Made by a program: the position numbers and the translations under genes
Assembly: GCF_035582795.1 (NCBI RefSeq)
Contig: NC_134366.1
Location: forward strand, 33,527,661 to 33,591,660
Length of the DNA stretch: 64,000 nt
Source of the DNA: Mycteria americana
Lineage: Eukaryota > Chordata > Aves > Ciconiiformes > Ciconiidae
Reading direction: 5' to 3'
In this document: positions 1-13,100 of the stretch, in pieces
Position numbering within the stretch: the stretch's first letter is position 1
Layout: every line of letters begins with the position of its first letter
Notes under the pieces: generated by a model
Database searches by the model: none
The model's input: only the letters and a program-made list of their open reading frames with translations
Told to the model about the DNA's origin: nothing

Positions 1-145
1 AACACTCCAATTTCTGTTTATAGAACTGTTTGGTCTGTGTTTGTAGCTCAATATTGGCTTGTGTATGTGATTTGACACCACCACATTTTTTTGAATAAAT
101 GGCTTTTATATCTTAGTTTCGTGGTGTTAGTGTGTATGTTTTCTA
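1..145 (+). other. Probable 3' end of an upstream plus-strand gene (polyadenylation site)
   Basis: AATAAA lies at 94-99. It is followed about 20-40 bases later by a GT-rich stretch (about 120-140, GTGGTGTTAGTGTGTATG), the standard layout of a vertebrate cleavage and polyadenylation site. No open frame or splice site is evident before it, so it would be the last part of a 3' UTR. In human and other amniotes BZW2 lies directly upstream of TSPAN13 on the same strand, so BZW2 is the likely owner. That is a synteny inference, because no BZW2 coding sequence is in the window. Confidence 0.4.
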
Positions 146-149
146 AATT

Positions 150-1848
150 TGGTTTGCCAAAGTTTTTATGATTCTTCAAGTGAAAATTACACAAGAATGT
201 CAAGAGACTGTTTTCATACTTTTTAATCACAAAATCAGCATCCGTAGTTAACTGGGATCACTGTCTAATCTTTATTCCCATATATCCATATAACTTTGGA
301 CAGATTAACCAGATTCCATAGCAAATGTTGATTCATTCAATTTATTAATTCAAAGAAAATGTACAGGAACAAATCTGTGAAGTCCCAATTTGCATCAATT
401 TTGTACATGCAAAATGATAAGTAGAATAATATGCTGTTCTCAGTTCAGACCACACTCAGTTATTGGTGATGGCTAAATTTTGCAAGAAAAAATATCTCAT
501 TTTAGAAGCATTAGCTTCAAAACATGCATGACTAGAAGTCATTACATGTGAAATCTGAAATTTATTTACATCAGCATGATGTTACAATTCGATATTTGAC
601 TGAAATACATAAATGAAAATACAGACTTCTCAAGACCCATCGTACTTTCTTTACTATTCCCCTTGTGCCTTGATGTGATGCCATTTACAATTCCAGTGCC
701 TGGAACCTGGTTAGGATGTTGCATAAATAGAGCCAATGTGCAGGTTTGTACATGCACGCATGTCTCGAAACCCAAGCCCAGAGCTAGAGGTCTGACGTTG
801 TGGGAATACTCAGCCAGCACTCGGGATCAGAGTTCTGGGAATCCTGTGTTGTGCCTTGTGGATGTGAACTCAACAGCAAAGGTCCAGTGCAGCACCATCT
901 TCCAACCTGCACTTTTTTTCACACAGCAGTTCATCAAGTAACAGTTGCTGCCATCTTATTTCTCACAGGTCCAGTTACTTTGGAAGTAGTCTTCTTCTGC
1001 CCCACTCCCCCCTTTGCTGTCTATGCCTCTGACCATGCTGGTGGCCCAGAATGACTAGGGCAGCAAGTCACCACTCCAGTTCATCTTCTCTTTAAGAATA
1101 CGTTACTTAAAACACTCACCATCCTTCCCTTTAAACATAGAGTTAAATCCACAAGAAATATGAGTGATTGAATTAGTAAGGTTTAGAATAGACAGGCTTG
1201 TATTCTTACAGGGGAAAAGCATGAAAGAGCATAATTAACTAATGAAGTGGTGTATTTTGTCATTAGAGACCAATAAGCTAACAGATAGTACAGATTTTTC
1301 TGTGGAAAAGTCACCACCATGCAAACCACGAATCATATGGTTGTAAATGTCTTGTCTCAATATGTATCTAGCTTTACTGGAAACGGCAAAGAGCAAGTGG
1401 AAATCAAGTGCTGTTGAATGCCAGCTTTCCATCTAGAACAGCATTTATTTTTGTAACATGTATTGATCTTTGGAAGGGGAAATATGTCATGTGGATATTT
1501 CCAGTAACGTAGAGGAGACAGTAAGATAGTCATACTATCAAGCAGAATTGATGCATTAGCTGCATGCTCTCCATGTCAGTCTCTGTTACTACAGAAAATA
1601 AATTTGCCAGGCACTACTGACCTGGGACCCTCTGCTCACAAACTCTGCAAGCTGTGAAGTTGGTAGGAATGAGTCCTCACTGATATGGAGCCACTATTGC
1701 TGGAAACATTTCAAATTCAAAATTGCAGTTCTCTAAGGTACTAATGAATATTCAGTTGGGTGTATGTAAAACTACTTTTCTGTATAATCTCAAACTCAGA
1801 CTGATCGCAAAGGTGCAGATCTAGAATACCATGCAGAGGACACCATGA
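150..1848. other. Intergenic DNA, nothing recognised
   Basis: Unique-looking AT-rich sequence. The open frames here are short (under about 105 codons), overlap on both strands and resemble no protein family I know. There is no CpG cluster, RNA gene or clear repeat. Confidence 0.6.
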
Positions 1849-1849
1849 A

Positions 1850-1958
1850 ATGAGGTGCTTAGGGACATGGTGTAGTGGTGGTCTTGGTAGTGTTAGGTTT
1901 ATGGTTGGACTCGATGATCTTAAAGGTCTTTTCCAACCTATACGATTCTGTGATTCCG
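1850..1958 (+). mobile_element. CR1 LINE, 3' end fragment
   Basis: This is the terminal part of a 5'-truncated CR1 retrotransposon. It has the CR1 tail wording (GGTTGGACTCGATGATCTTA, then TTTTCCAACCTATACGATTC) and ends in the short ATTCTGTGATTC-type repeat that closes CR1 copies. It is nearly identical, in opposite orientation, to the tail of the copy at 6,723-7,145, so both belong to one subfamily. Non-functional. Confidence 0.92.
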
Positions 1959-2191
1959 TACCTGCGGTGAGACTGCCAGGGCTGGCCAGACAGGGCTGGC
2001 TGCGGGCTGGCTGGGCCATCTGCTGGAGAGAAAAGTCATTGTCAGCAGGAAGCACTTTGTGGAAAAAGGCAGCAAGTCTTGGACACCTGCTGCGTCTGTG
2101 CTCTCAGCGTACAGCAGATACAAGCAAAACTCTTTCTCATGCTCAGTGGGATCTGCTTCACTGAAGTTCCGGTACCAGCAAGCCAGGCACC

Positions 2192-2256
2192 CATCGAGTT
2201 AGACTCGATGACCTTACGGGTCCCTTCCAACTTGAGATATTCTACAATTGCTGACA
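2192..2256 (+). mobile_element. CR1 LINE, very short 3' fragment
   Basis: Only about 60 bases of CR1 tail remain: GACTCGATGACCTTACGGGT, then CCCTTCCAACTTGAGATATT and a decayed terminal repeat. Its wording differs from the copy 240 bases upstream (GGGTCCCTTCCAACTTGAG rather than AGGTCTTTTCCAACCTATA), so it comes from another subfamily. CATCGAG just before it pairs with CTCGATG inside it, giving a 7-base stem (2,192-2,198 with 2,204-2,210) at the truncation point. Confidence 0.85.
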
Positions 2257-2259
2257 CAG

Positions 2260-5200
2260 TTGTCCCAGGCTCCCTTTATACTTGTTGTGTTGGAGAGAAA
2301 TGGGTGTTTTTAGGACAGGGCTGCTAGCCAAGCTGGGACTTGTGATTTAGAGCGGGGTGAGGAGTTGCATTTTGGACTGGCAGTAGTTGTCCAATTTTCA
2401 GGCACGCACTCCCAAAACCTAACATCTTCTGTGTTCGTATCGTGTCTAATGTATAGTTCCTGGGAGCCCCTCTCAGCTTGCCCTCCCCCAGCAAAATGTT
2501 TGTTATTTTCTAAGTGTTTCTGAGTCTAGTTTTCAGGAATTTTCCCCACTTAATCTTTGAGATCAGTTCAGATGGGGACTTTTCACACACATGTGTATTT
2601 TCATCCAGCATTTCACATATATGCTGGGAACTGAACTAGGCAGGGGCATGAATACAAATAGACCTGGTTTGCATCAGGCTGAATTTCAGTACAAATGCAT
2701 GTAATGATTAGGCTTTTCAAGAAACCTGTGGTTTAGAAGCTGCGCAGGGCTTTTGATGTGACTCTCTTCAGGCAAAGTACCCTTCCCTGGAAGCCTTCAC
2801 AGAGTCTGCGTTTCAGTTAAAAATGTCCGCAGCCCAAAGCATGTCTTTAACACAACCCTTGAATTAGTATTTCTCTGCTAGAGAAATGAAAGTTACAGTC
2901 AACACTAAATATATTCTTCAAATCTGGAGTCAGTTGTCTTATAAAAATAAAAAGATACTTCATAGAAAATGTGCTTCACATAATATATTGCATTTAATTT
3001 TGAAACATTAGTGGAATCTAAAAGTCAGAACTGTACGTGTATCTCTTACTCAACAATAAATTGCAATAGGATGCACTTTAAAAATGGGGATTACTGAATC
3101 TGAAGGTGATTCTTCCCTCCTGGCCATTCCCTTCTGAAATCATGCGGAGGTTTTAACTGAGACCCATTTATATTGCTTTAAAACATTCTTCTGGCATGCA
3201 GGTGCTCTCCAGGAGAGGGACCACATCTTCCTGGGGATGCAACAGTGAGTTAGGTTTTTACAGGCTCCTCGGTTAAAGAGCACAGGTTAGAAATCTGAAA
3301 GGTCTTGATACAATTTCTTCCTGCTTCTACTACCTAATTGCATTGCAGGTGTGTCAAACTGTGTCAGTCCCTATACAAAGGGGGCTCCCACCCCCGAGCA
3401 GTTAGTAATCCTACAGATCACAAACCGTCGTCGAGTTGAGTGACATCGTCGAGTGACACTCCCTTCAGTGATTTCAGCAGCAATCCTGCTTTCACCCTTA
3501 CCACGTTTTGGCCAATAGAGATTTACCCCCAGGACACATGGTGATGACCTTCCACGCCAGCATCCCTCTTCTCTGCTTGGCCAGCACATCTCAACCCCAG
3601 TGGCCAGAGCCATGCCAAAAGGAGCGGTGGAAAAGTCCCTGGGGCAGCTGCAGGCTGCCACTTACTGCCCAGAGAAACCAGCTTCTGCCAGGCAAGACCC
3701 TCTGCAGGGTCCCAGGGTCCAGTCTGTTGCCACGCTTGGGAGAGGGAGGGATACGTCAGGTGTGGAGGGGGGATGGTTAAGATTTTTACACAAAAGTGGT
3801 TTGTGACAATTCTAGCAATTTATTAACCGATTGGAAAATTAAGGATTTAGCTCTTCTCTTTGTTCAGTCTTACACATGTAAGTGGTTTTCTAACAAACTA
3901 ACCATACGTCCACTAGTTACGTATATTAAAATAATGGCCAGTTACTCTCTTAATATTTAAAAATTTCAGAACATAGGAGATATTGGTGAACTGATGGATA
4001 TGTTCATTCAGCAAAGAACCCTGAACTCTAGCAATGATTTCTTTCTAATTAGGGCCCTGTCCATTGATGCTGTTGTCAAAACAGATTTAAAAATGAAAAA
4101 CTATTTCTGAACATTATTTTTAATTTTAAATAATATATTAAAATGCTTACTATAGTATGTCCAATAGAAATAATATATAATACTGCTAAATATTATACAT
4201 ATTTAGAATCCATGTGACATGCATTATATTTAAATATATAAATAAAAATATATAAAATGTAAAATTTTTTTTGAAGAAAACTATTTAAAATGTACATATG
4301 TGAGAAAGTCACTGCACTAGTACAAGATGTGTGCGCAATACTGAAGGGAAGATAATTAGACACAGAGTGTTTGACTACAACTCAGTTTCAGTCCATAAGA
4401 GTTCTTTCTAAGCAAATAAACTAGTTTGTAACTTCAAAACTCTTGGAATATATTTTAGTTTTGTTGAGCGGTTTAGTAGCTTTACTCAGAAAGGTTATTT
4501 TTAATAAAACTGTTCAGAATATTCAGAGCACTGGGATTTTGAAGTGTTGTTCATACATAATGTTTTTAGCCTGAATGCAATCGCTTGCTGCTTGGAATTT
4601 ACCCTACTCTGTACTAGTGACTGAGGTGAGAACCAGACAAACAAGGGATTCAGCCTTCTCCCTTCCTGTGCTGTAAGAAATGGCTGGGCAACTACTTCGT
4701 TAAGAAAACACACACAATTGATCATCTAGGTATTAAAATTTATTTTAGATTCCTTTTAATAGCTCTAAGCTATGGATTATTTTACCTCCGCAGCTTTTCA
4801 AATTAAGAGATTTAAAGTCTATTAAAAATCTCTGAAAAGATCAATTCTTATCTCAAGCATAATTCAAGACATGCTATTTCTTAACAACTTTGTAATGTAG
4901 GAATGCCTTGGAAGCCTAGTCATGGCCCAGGGCAAACTGTGCTGTATGGATGCACGTATGTGCAGGAGAAGCTTCTATTCTTACCAGTTCTTTTTAGGAC
5001 CTGAGAAACATCTTCCAGAAGGGTTCCTATTCTTCATTACGAGATACGAGGCAGTGGGTTCTTCTGTGACCTATCTAGCCACACTCCTGCGTGGCCTTTT
5101 AAGTACCAACCACTTCACGCCTGTTGTTTGGCATATAACGGAGAGCTGGGCACATAAACAGAAACAAGTGAGCAACTTGCATCATTGTTTTCCAACTCTT

Positions 5201-6720
5201 GACAGCAGGCCAAAAGGGGTTAGCAAGCTTAAGTATAAATACAGGGAAGTGGTAAAACATAAAAAGCATAAACTATGCTAAACAGTGCTACAGCATAACC
5301 TCTCCAAGTTCTCAGTACTACCCACACCAAACACACTCCTTGGCAATAGTAGAGTTCAGCTTTTCTCGCACTCCCTGGGTTCACATTAGCTAGCTCCCAT
5401 GATTTTCATCATTTTCATCATTTCAAAAGCTAGGGTTTTGTTTTTCTTAAGTCCTGTGCAGTTATGAAAAATTTTTTGCTGAAAACACCAAAATCCTTCC
5501 GTTTCTTGAATTGTCACTTGCCACCCAAATCAAGGGTTTAAGTGACAAGGAGCCACTTTCTCAACTTTTTAAACCCCCAATCCATTTAAAGGCAAAAGGA
5601 AATGTTAAACAAGGTCTCATAAATGTGTGTGTGGGGGGGGTCATTTTGCGTTTACCTGCAATGCCATAATTCACAGTTTAAGACACAGAACTTTGCTCAA
5701 ACACCCATGTGCCAACCTGGGCGGCACTGATGGGACTGATGGCTGGGAGAGGGATGACTGATGGACAAGAGAGGGATGGAGGCCCTTCCTTCCCCTGCAG
5801 GTAGCACTCAGGCTTAGGGTCCCTGGTGCAGCGCATCGCAGGGCTCCAGCTCCCAGCACAGCTCTGCTGCTTCCGAAGGGTGGTGCCTGGGGCAGGCAAC
5901 TGGCAGGCAACTGCGGTACTGCACGAGCAGCATGAAGCAAGCTTCTTAGCGTCTTGTATTTGGCACAATTTTATTTCAGGACAGCTTGTACATTAAGCAA
6001 TGAGAGACCAGCACTTCAAGAGGAGCAAAGAGAGCAAGAACCTCTTACTACCAATCCCTTACTTCCAGTGTCGGGAATGGTGTGAGGGTGCTGAACTCTG
6101 GTTTCTGTTTTGAAGACCACCTTCAAAATCTGAACTTTCAGAACCAGCGGGTTCAGCCCTAGAGCAGTGGTGAATGTGAGGCACACAATGATTCAGCCTC
6201 ACTGGGTTTGTCCGAACAGCACGTGGAGAAGAACAAAACCCATCGCTCTCAAAAATGCCCATCCTGAGGCACTGGTAGACTGCCTGGTAATTGTAACGGG
6301 TCTCCTCTGGCATCTCAAAGGCTTTACTTTAGGTTCCCATCGTGTTCATGGACAAGCATAACTACCTTTAAAATCACATTTGCACTTAAAAATGGGGCTT
6401 TTCATTATCTAAAATAAGGCTTGTAGGCCAAGACAAAACTGCCCTTCCTCAAAAAGAAGCACAAATAGTGTTACACAGGTTAATTGCAGCCAACCATCCG
6501 GTGCTGGCTGAGCTGTGCAGGTTATTAAGAACGAAAATGAGGACAAATTATGTAAGTATACCTTTTCCAAAAAAAGCCACATCTTTTGATTTTTGAGGGG
6601 GGAAAAGGCAAATCTTCAGGGTTGGCTTCTTCCACTTCTCCACTAGGCTTTTGGTTTTATGCTATGATATTTAAGGAAAAGTTAATTCCTGCTCCTTACC
6701 AGCCACATGGGCCTTTAGAG
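2260..6720. other. Intergenic DNA with an AT-rich block, no gene recognised
   Basis: No coding exon or RNA gene was recognised. A very AT-rich block runs from about 4,080 to 4,290. A 119-codon open frame at 4,922-5,281 is the longest here, but it has no recognisable domain, no upstream promoter signal and ordinary intergenic composition, so I treat it as chance. A short GT/G tract lies near 5,625-5,640. Confidence 0.55.
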
Positions 6721-6722
6721 CT

Positions 6723-7145
6723 TCACAGAATCAGAATCACAGAATCATATAGGTTGGAAAAGACCTTTAAGATCATCGAGTCCAACCATAAACCTAATAC
6801 TGCCAAAACCACCACTACACCATGTCTCTAAGCACCTCATCCAAACGTCCTTTAAATACCTCCAGGGATGGCGACGCAACCACTTCCCTGGGCAGCCTGT
6901 TCCAATGCTTGATAACCCTCTCGGTGAAGAAAAATTTCCTAATATCCAGTCTAAACCTCCCCTGGTGCAACTTGAGGCCATTTCCTCTTGTCCTATCACT
7001 TGTTACTTGGGAGAAGAGACCGACCCCCACCTCGCTACAACCTCCTTTCAGGTAGTTGAAGAGAGCGATGAGGTCTCCCCTCAGCCTCCTTTTCTCCAGG
7101 CTAAACAATCCCAGCTCCCTCAGCTGCTCCTCATAAGACTTCATG
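6723..7145 (-). mobile_element. CR1 LINE, 5'-truncated copy with end of ORF2
   Basis: On the plus strand it begins with the reversed CR1 terminal repeat (ACAGAATCAGAATCACAGAA) and continues through GGTTGGAAAAGACCTTTAAG. Read on the minus strand it encodes the C-terminal part of the CR1 ORF2 protein in one open frame (about 6,840-7,130). Typical CR1 wording includes ELGLFSLEKRRLRGDLIALF and HWNRLPREVVASPSLEVFKG. The frame being still open suggests a comparatively young copy. The 5' side is cut near 7,145, so there is no reverse-transcriptase core and it cannot move. Confidence 0.95.
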
Positions 7146-7149
7146 TAAA

Positions 7150-10100
7150 TGCAAACAAATCTAGGGAGGGGATGTTGTGCCAACACCTGCAGAAGACACG
7201 ATTCAGGCAGGCAAGCACTCCCAGGCTGTGCACAGAACCTATATTTGGTCCTTGGCAATGCTGCTGCACTGGTGTCCCGGATGACCTGCTCCCTTGCTAT
7301 TTTTTCCTGACAGAAATCCAATTACCAGCACGATGGTGGCCATGGTTTCCTCCCATGGTCTGGTAGCTCATGTCACCCCACACACTAGCAGGGGTTTCAG
7401 ATGCTTGGCCCCTTCTGGGTTTCTCCTTTCCAGTTTACCCATGTTATTCTCTGACGAGAAAGAAGTCCTGAGCTTACAAGGGACCTCAGGAGCTTCGGTG
7501 GGAGCTGTGCAGGTTGGAGTCTCATCTCACCACTGCTCCCTGGTGCCCTGTGGCATCAGGAGCCATACTGGGAGAGCAGTGTCCTTAGTACCTACCCATC
7601 CAAGGCGATCCAGACAAGGAGGAGAGTGAAGAGTACGTGCTTGCTTTCCCACTCCCTCTCCCACAAGGGATGCAAGAGAGAAATGCACTTGTCGGTCTCA
7701 GCCATCACTGAGTAGGACCACATGGATGGCTTCATTTTGCAGACATAGAGGACACGTCCTCTACCCACTAGAGAGGTGTTGGTGGACTGTATATGCCACC
7801 ATCATCTCCCAGTCAGCAGGAGGAAAGAGGCCAGTGCTGGAACTGCTAATATGACACAGCTGCAGACTGACAGGTAACATTTTGGTACTTGGATCTGTCA
7901 TTCCCATGGCTGCTGGCTGCCAGAAACTCAATTACCTCAGTCCAAGCGTCTCATTTAACAGTTCAACGTTAACGACTGCCACTGCCTCTTACACTCATCG
8001 CTAGCACTTCTGTTGATGGCATTACAAGACTTGAGTGTCTGCTTCCATACCATCCAGCACCCTTCACCCTACGGGACCGCCCGGAAACTGCAAACTGCTC
8101 TGGAATTCCACTAACAGGGAGAAACACACCCATGAACACTGAACTTCTCTGATTTAGGAACACACAGGAATAAAAAAGAAAGATTCGACCCAGAATGAAC
8201 AAATGACTGTATCATGGCAACTTCATAATCAGATGCATTTGCGTTGCAGTCTCTTCCAGTACATCAGTTGCCTGAGATTTTTCTGTTTATTTTTCCCTGA
8301 TGAAGTTTAGGAACATTGCTGACAGGCCAACATAACTCTCTCCATATCATTACTAGTTATTGCTAGGATATTTGCATAATGCTGACAGCCATAAATTATG
8401 CCAGAAGAAATAACAAAACAGCATTGTTTCCAAGTATCCAAGGATATGACCAAAATAAGGTTTGTAGGCAGACCTGTGTTATTAGACCCACTAGTCTAGC
8501 TGGGAAAAATCAATAAGCTTTCAAGTACCTCAGTCCTTCTCCAGGTCCAAAATAGAAGCAGCAACCTTGAAAAAATAAAAACCAATTGAGAACAACTGTG
8601 CTAAAATTTAGTTGGATTTGTATCAATATGACCACCCAAGAGAAAATAGATGGTATCTGCGATACTGAAGGATATTCTAAAGGGAAGTGGGCAGGCAGAT
8701 AATTTATAGTTTGTGGAATAAGTAGGACATGTCAGTGGAATAAAAGGTTAAAAGATGCCACAGAATCTCTCTCTTTTACTGTGCTGATGACCTAAAGTTC
8801 AAATATAGGAGATTCAGACTTTTCCACCTTTACTCAAGGGTCACAGACGGCACTACACTAGCTGGGAAAAAATGGTATTTACCATGTGGCTGGGTGCCCA
8901 TCCCTGCATCAAGTCTGTCCCTTTCTGTCCCTACGGTCCAGGCCCTTGGGATAACGCCAATGCAAAGACATCTCCTGAAAGAGCCTGGAGATGAGACTAT
9001 ACTTCCACAACCAGAAATTTCTCTTGTGTCAACAGATGGAAGCAGTGTATGGATAGATCACACTTTTCCCACCTTTTGAATATAGAAACGTTTTTCTGTG
9101 GTTTTATTGAGACAGTGGGATTCTGGGATTAACAGAAACAATGTTCTATTTCTTCTTGCTATCACAGACTTTGTATCTCCTGCATTTTGCTTTGACTCAA
9201 GACCTTAGTGAATCCAGAAACCTCTGACCCTGTAAAGCTGTTCCAGAAGAAACCATTAAGGCTGATTTCTAATCAAAGGGTACCTCATCCTGTACCCAGC
9301 TGAGAACATCCTGCATTCTCTCTGCCCTCACAAAACACACATAATTCAATAAATCCAACATGGAAACGCCTTCTGCTCCCAGACAGATCACCTCTCACTT
9401 ACTGTGGTATCTCACCTTCCTCTCCCTCACAAGTTGGCCCAGGTCTCCAAAAAGACCGCAAAAACATTTTGTCACCCTCGACTCAACCTCTGGACCTGCA
9501 ATCAAAGCCATCTGCCCTCCCATGCTGCTGGCTGCCGAAGCACCCGTGCAGCGGCACCTCCTGCAGCCCCTGGCCTGGGGGAAGGAAGGGGGATTCCCCC
9601 TTCCCCAGGGGCTGGGGCAGGGACCAAGCACCATTGGTGCCCATCAGACACCCCTGGGTGCCCCTCCAGCCTGCGCACAGCCTCCCTGCTGGGCCCAGGG
9701 GAAGCAGAGCGCATGAATCGCATCTGCTGGCACAATTCCTCTGCTCCTCAGGGAAATCTGCGTCGAGTGCTAAAATAATCACAGCAGCTAGATTTGTAGG
9801 GATGCAGTCTCTAGAGATCCCAAATAGGCCAGCAGCTTGTCAGGGGAAATGCCAGCACCTGGAAACACTGCAAAGACAGAGAGAAAGGAGTATTCAGGAC
9901 CAGTCCCGAGAGAAGTACGGGATACAAAAAACAGGACAGGAAGATAATTTGGAATAACTGCATAAATCAAGGTCACATGCTGTCACTTCTGCACCAAATA
10001 GCACATATGTACTGCTCTCTCACATGCTGCTGCTCTTCCAGTCATATTCAGGTCCTGTTACAGTCAGCAGAGATTGCTTTATCTCTGTTTCTTTCCTTTT

Positions 10101-13100
10101 ATTTCAGCTTTCAAGTACATTTTGTGCATATTCACATTCACAGTTTCCTTTACATGTTTTCTTACTTTTGTTTGTGCAGGTGAGTTTTAATATTTTTATA
10201 ACAACTGATTATAGTTTAGGAATTCATGTAGCATCTATGTAATTATATTTATGTTATAATTTACTGGCTGTCACAGCAACTGAAATTACTTTTTTTTTTT
10301 AAAGAAACCTTCCTGAAACAGCAGCTGATGGTGCTCCTTTAAATGCAGAATTCTAAGGGCAAAATGCAGCTCAAATGATAGAGGCACATATCTGAATGAT
10401 TTATTTAAACTTAAATAGCACAATCCTCCCTTCAAGGACTAGAAAAGCAAATGGCCACTTGCTTATGCTCTGCCTATGTGCAAACTCACCTTTATACATT
10501 ACTAAACTTGAGTAGGATAGATGAAATGAAAGAATCAGATGCAGACAAGAAGAATCAGCATGGATAAATCAAAGATATATTTATATATCTACTAAAGAAG
10601 TCCTAAAGCAACTGGTTCTCATGACCCTAAACTCCAAATGGTTTCCACAGGGTCTGGGAGAGGTCTGAAAGCTGTAAGTGGATATATGGACAACTGACTG
10701 AAGAGGAACACATGGTGGTGCTCATGTTGCAAAGCATCCCTGAATTTTTAACATCAAAATAACACAGAGGAAAAGTGTGGTCTTCTTGGGAATACTAATC
10801 CTGAGATTTAAAAAAAAAAAAAAAAAAAAAAAAGACAGTGTCTTCCCATATCAAGGGAAGAATCCACTAGGGACAACTTTAATAATATAGTTGGGAACCT
10901 AAAATTAAACTAGAGGAAAAGCACAAAAGCACTGCCTTCTACCAACATAAATGAGAGAGTGACAGCAGAGCAACAACCTGCCAGTTGAAGCCCTGCAACA
11001 GTGGGAGGGTCTGAACAATGCTGGAGATGACATTTAAGCTGGGAATTTGTTTCCATGATGAAATTCATGCTAGCTGTTCTCACAAGTCACTTAAAATATC
11101 AGGAACCCAGAGATACTCTGGAATTCCCAAGGGTTCATTCTCCACCCCATAAAATGGAAGTATTGGAAACCCAGATACTCCACCAAGAGGCAAGCATCGG
11201 AAGCAGAAACTCCTTCCAGTTTGGGAGAAGGTATTGAACCTATAATTATGGTACTGACCCACCTCTCAGCAGCCATCTTTCACTGCCACGCTAGCCAGTA
11301 ATGTGCAGAAATATATCCTCCTTCAGACGCAAACAAAAAAAAATGCCAAAACCAGAAATCACCCAGCTGAGTAAAATAGTATTAAATAGATCTGACAAAG
11401 CACTGTGAAAAAAAACCCAACTATTGACTAAAAATATCAAATAAATGTGCTCTATTTCCCAAATGCATAGATGCCTACATCATTTGGTTAGTGCAGGTTA
11501 GTTCCTTTGACACAGGAATGTCAAATAAAATAGAGCATACAATTTAAAAGAAGAACTGTCTTAGCAGCTTCTGTAGTTAAGGATTTACCCAGTCTTTCGA
11601 GTAAACCCTGTACTTTTGAGGGATCTTCGGCTTTGTTCTGTCAGATCTGCGACCTTCCTGTCCCTTGGCTCAGAGGCACAGATGACACTCAAGGCAGACA
11701 TGGAAATACCTGGAAATACTGCATGAATTCTGACAGCAGAGACTTATGTGGATGAAGCAGTGGAGTTTCAGCCCCAGCACAGATATAGGAATGAGAAGCA
11801 GATGAAAGGGACCTGAAGCTCACTCCTACTGGTCATCTCAGACACAAACTTCTTAGCACCAATAGCCAGAATTGAGACTGGAAACAAACACTGGCCTGCT
11901 GCTGACAGGGAGAGGGCTATAAAGTCTACCTGGCTTTTGTTGGCCTCCTTCTGTTGTAATATCACCTGTAATAGCTAATACCACTCATCACATCTGTTAT
12001 CACTCGGGTCAGCAATTGCATTGAATGGCTGCAAAGGAGCACAGCAGTGCACTCACAGGTGGTCAGTGCTCCAGATCTGTCTGCTCCTAATACAACTGAT
12101 TGCTCGCTCTACCTAAATTACATGAAGAAATATTTCTTGGGGAAAAGCAGCCTTCAAGAGCACTTTATTTTGAGTACATCATATTCGTTTAAGGCTGGAT
12201 CCTTTAAAAGATAGGTTCATATTTAAAATGGTTTGCTACTGCTGAAGTAGTCTTGTTTTTCAGCAGCATCCCAGTTACTGCTTTGTCAGCTGCTGTGTCT
12301 CTCTCAGTGGCATCAACAAGGCAAGCAGCACCAAGTATACTTCAAGCTGCCATGACTTGGGCTGCTCCAGGGAAACTGTGCCATCAAGTTTTAATACACT
12401 TCTAGAAGAAAAGCTACTCCTGTGGTAACAGGCTGGCAGCTTCCAGAGCTGACATTTCTCACTCATACATAGAAGGTGGAAATAAAACACAAGATGGTGT
12501 CCAAAACACTTTCCAGCTCATACTGGGAAGGAAACTAATGATTTTTAACTTGAGAATCCACCATCATTTAAAATTCTCTGCAGAATTAAGTTTAGATTTA
12601 CATTTACATTTGCTTGGAATTCAGTGTACTTTTTGTAAAGCACAGTCACTGCAAATTCTCTCTCATTTTGGGATTCTTCACTCATTAATTTTCTTAAAAA
12701 AAAAAAAAAAGAAAATAGAACAGCATGAAACCCACTGTGTCCTTCCTTCATCCCTTACTGTTTGCTTCTCTTACTCTCTTGCACAAGGGTTCTTGACCCA
12801 TGTGAAAGTATACAATTAAATGGAAACTCTATTAGCACACTGGCAGAACACTCTTCTCTTTGACTGTCTAAACTGTATAGAAAAAAGCAACTGCATTGAA
12901 AAAGTGAACAAACCAAATACCTGGCCAATTCATATCAAACCATTTTCGACTGATGGCTGTCTCATCCAGCACCGACTAGAAACATGAGAAACCACAGGTT
13001 CAAAAGTGTGAACCCTAAATCGGGAATGCAGGCTGGCAAGCCAGACAACAGAAAGAGGCAAGTCTTGGGACTCCGAGAAGAAACTTTGGTGAAAGATAAG

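Noticed and set aside
4922-5281. 119-codon open frame in intergenic DNA
   Set aside because: No recognisable domain, promoter or codon bias; this length is expected by chance in 64 kb on six frames.
6815-7321. 168-codon minus-strand frame as a host gene
   Set aside because: It is the C-terminal part of the CR1 ORF2 protein extended into flanking DNA.
9360-9957. Cluster of overlapping frames up to 162 codons
   Set aside because: Frames on both strands overlap, composition is driven by a GC-richer patch, and none resembles a known protein or has flanking splice sites.
10560-10833. Processed pseudogene ending in the A24 run
   Set aside because: No open frame, no similarity to a known mRNA, no AATAAA before the tail and no target-site duplication.
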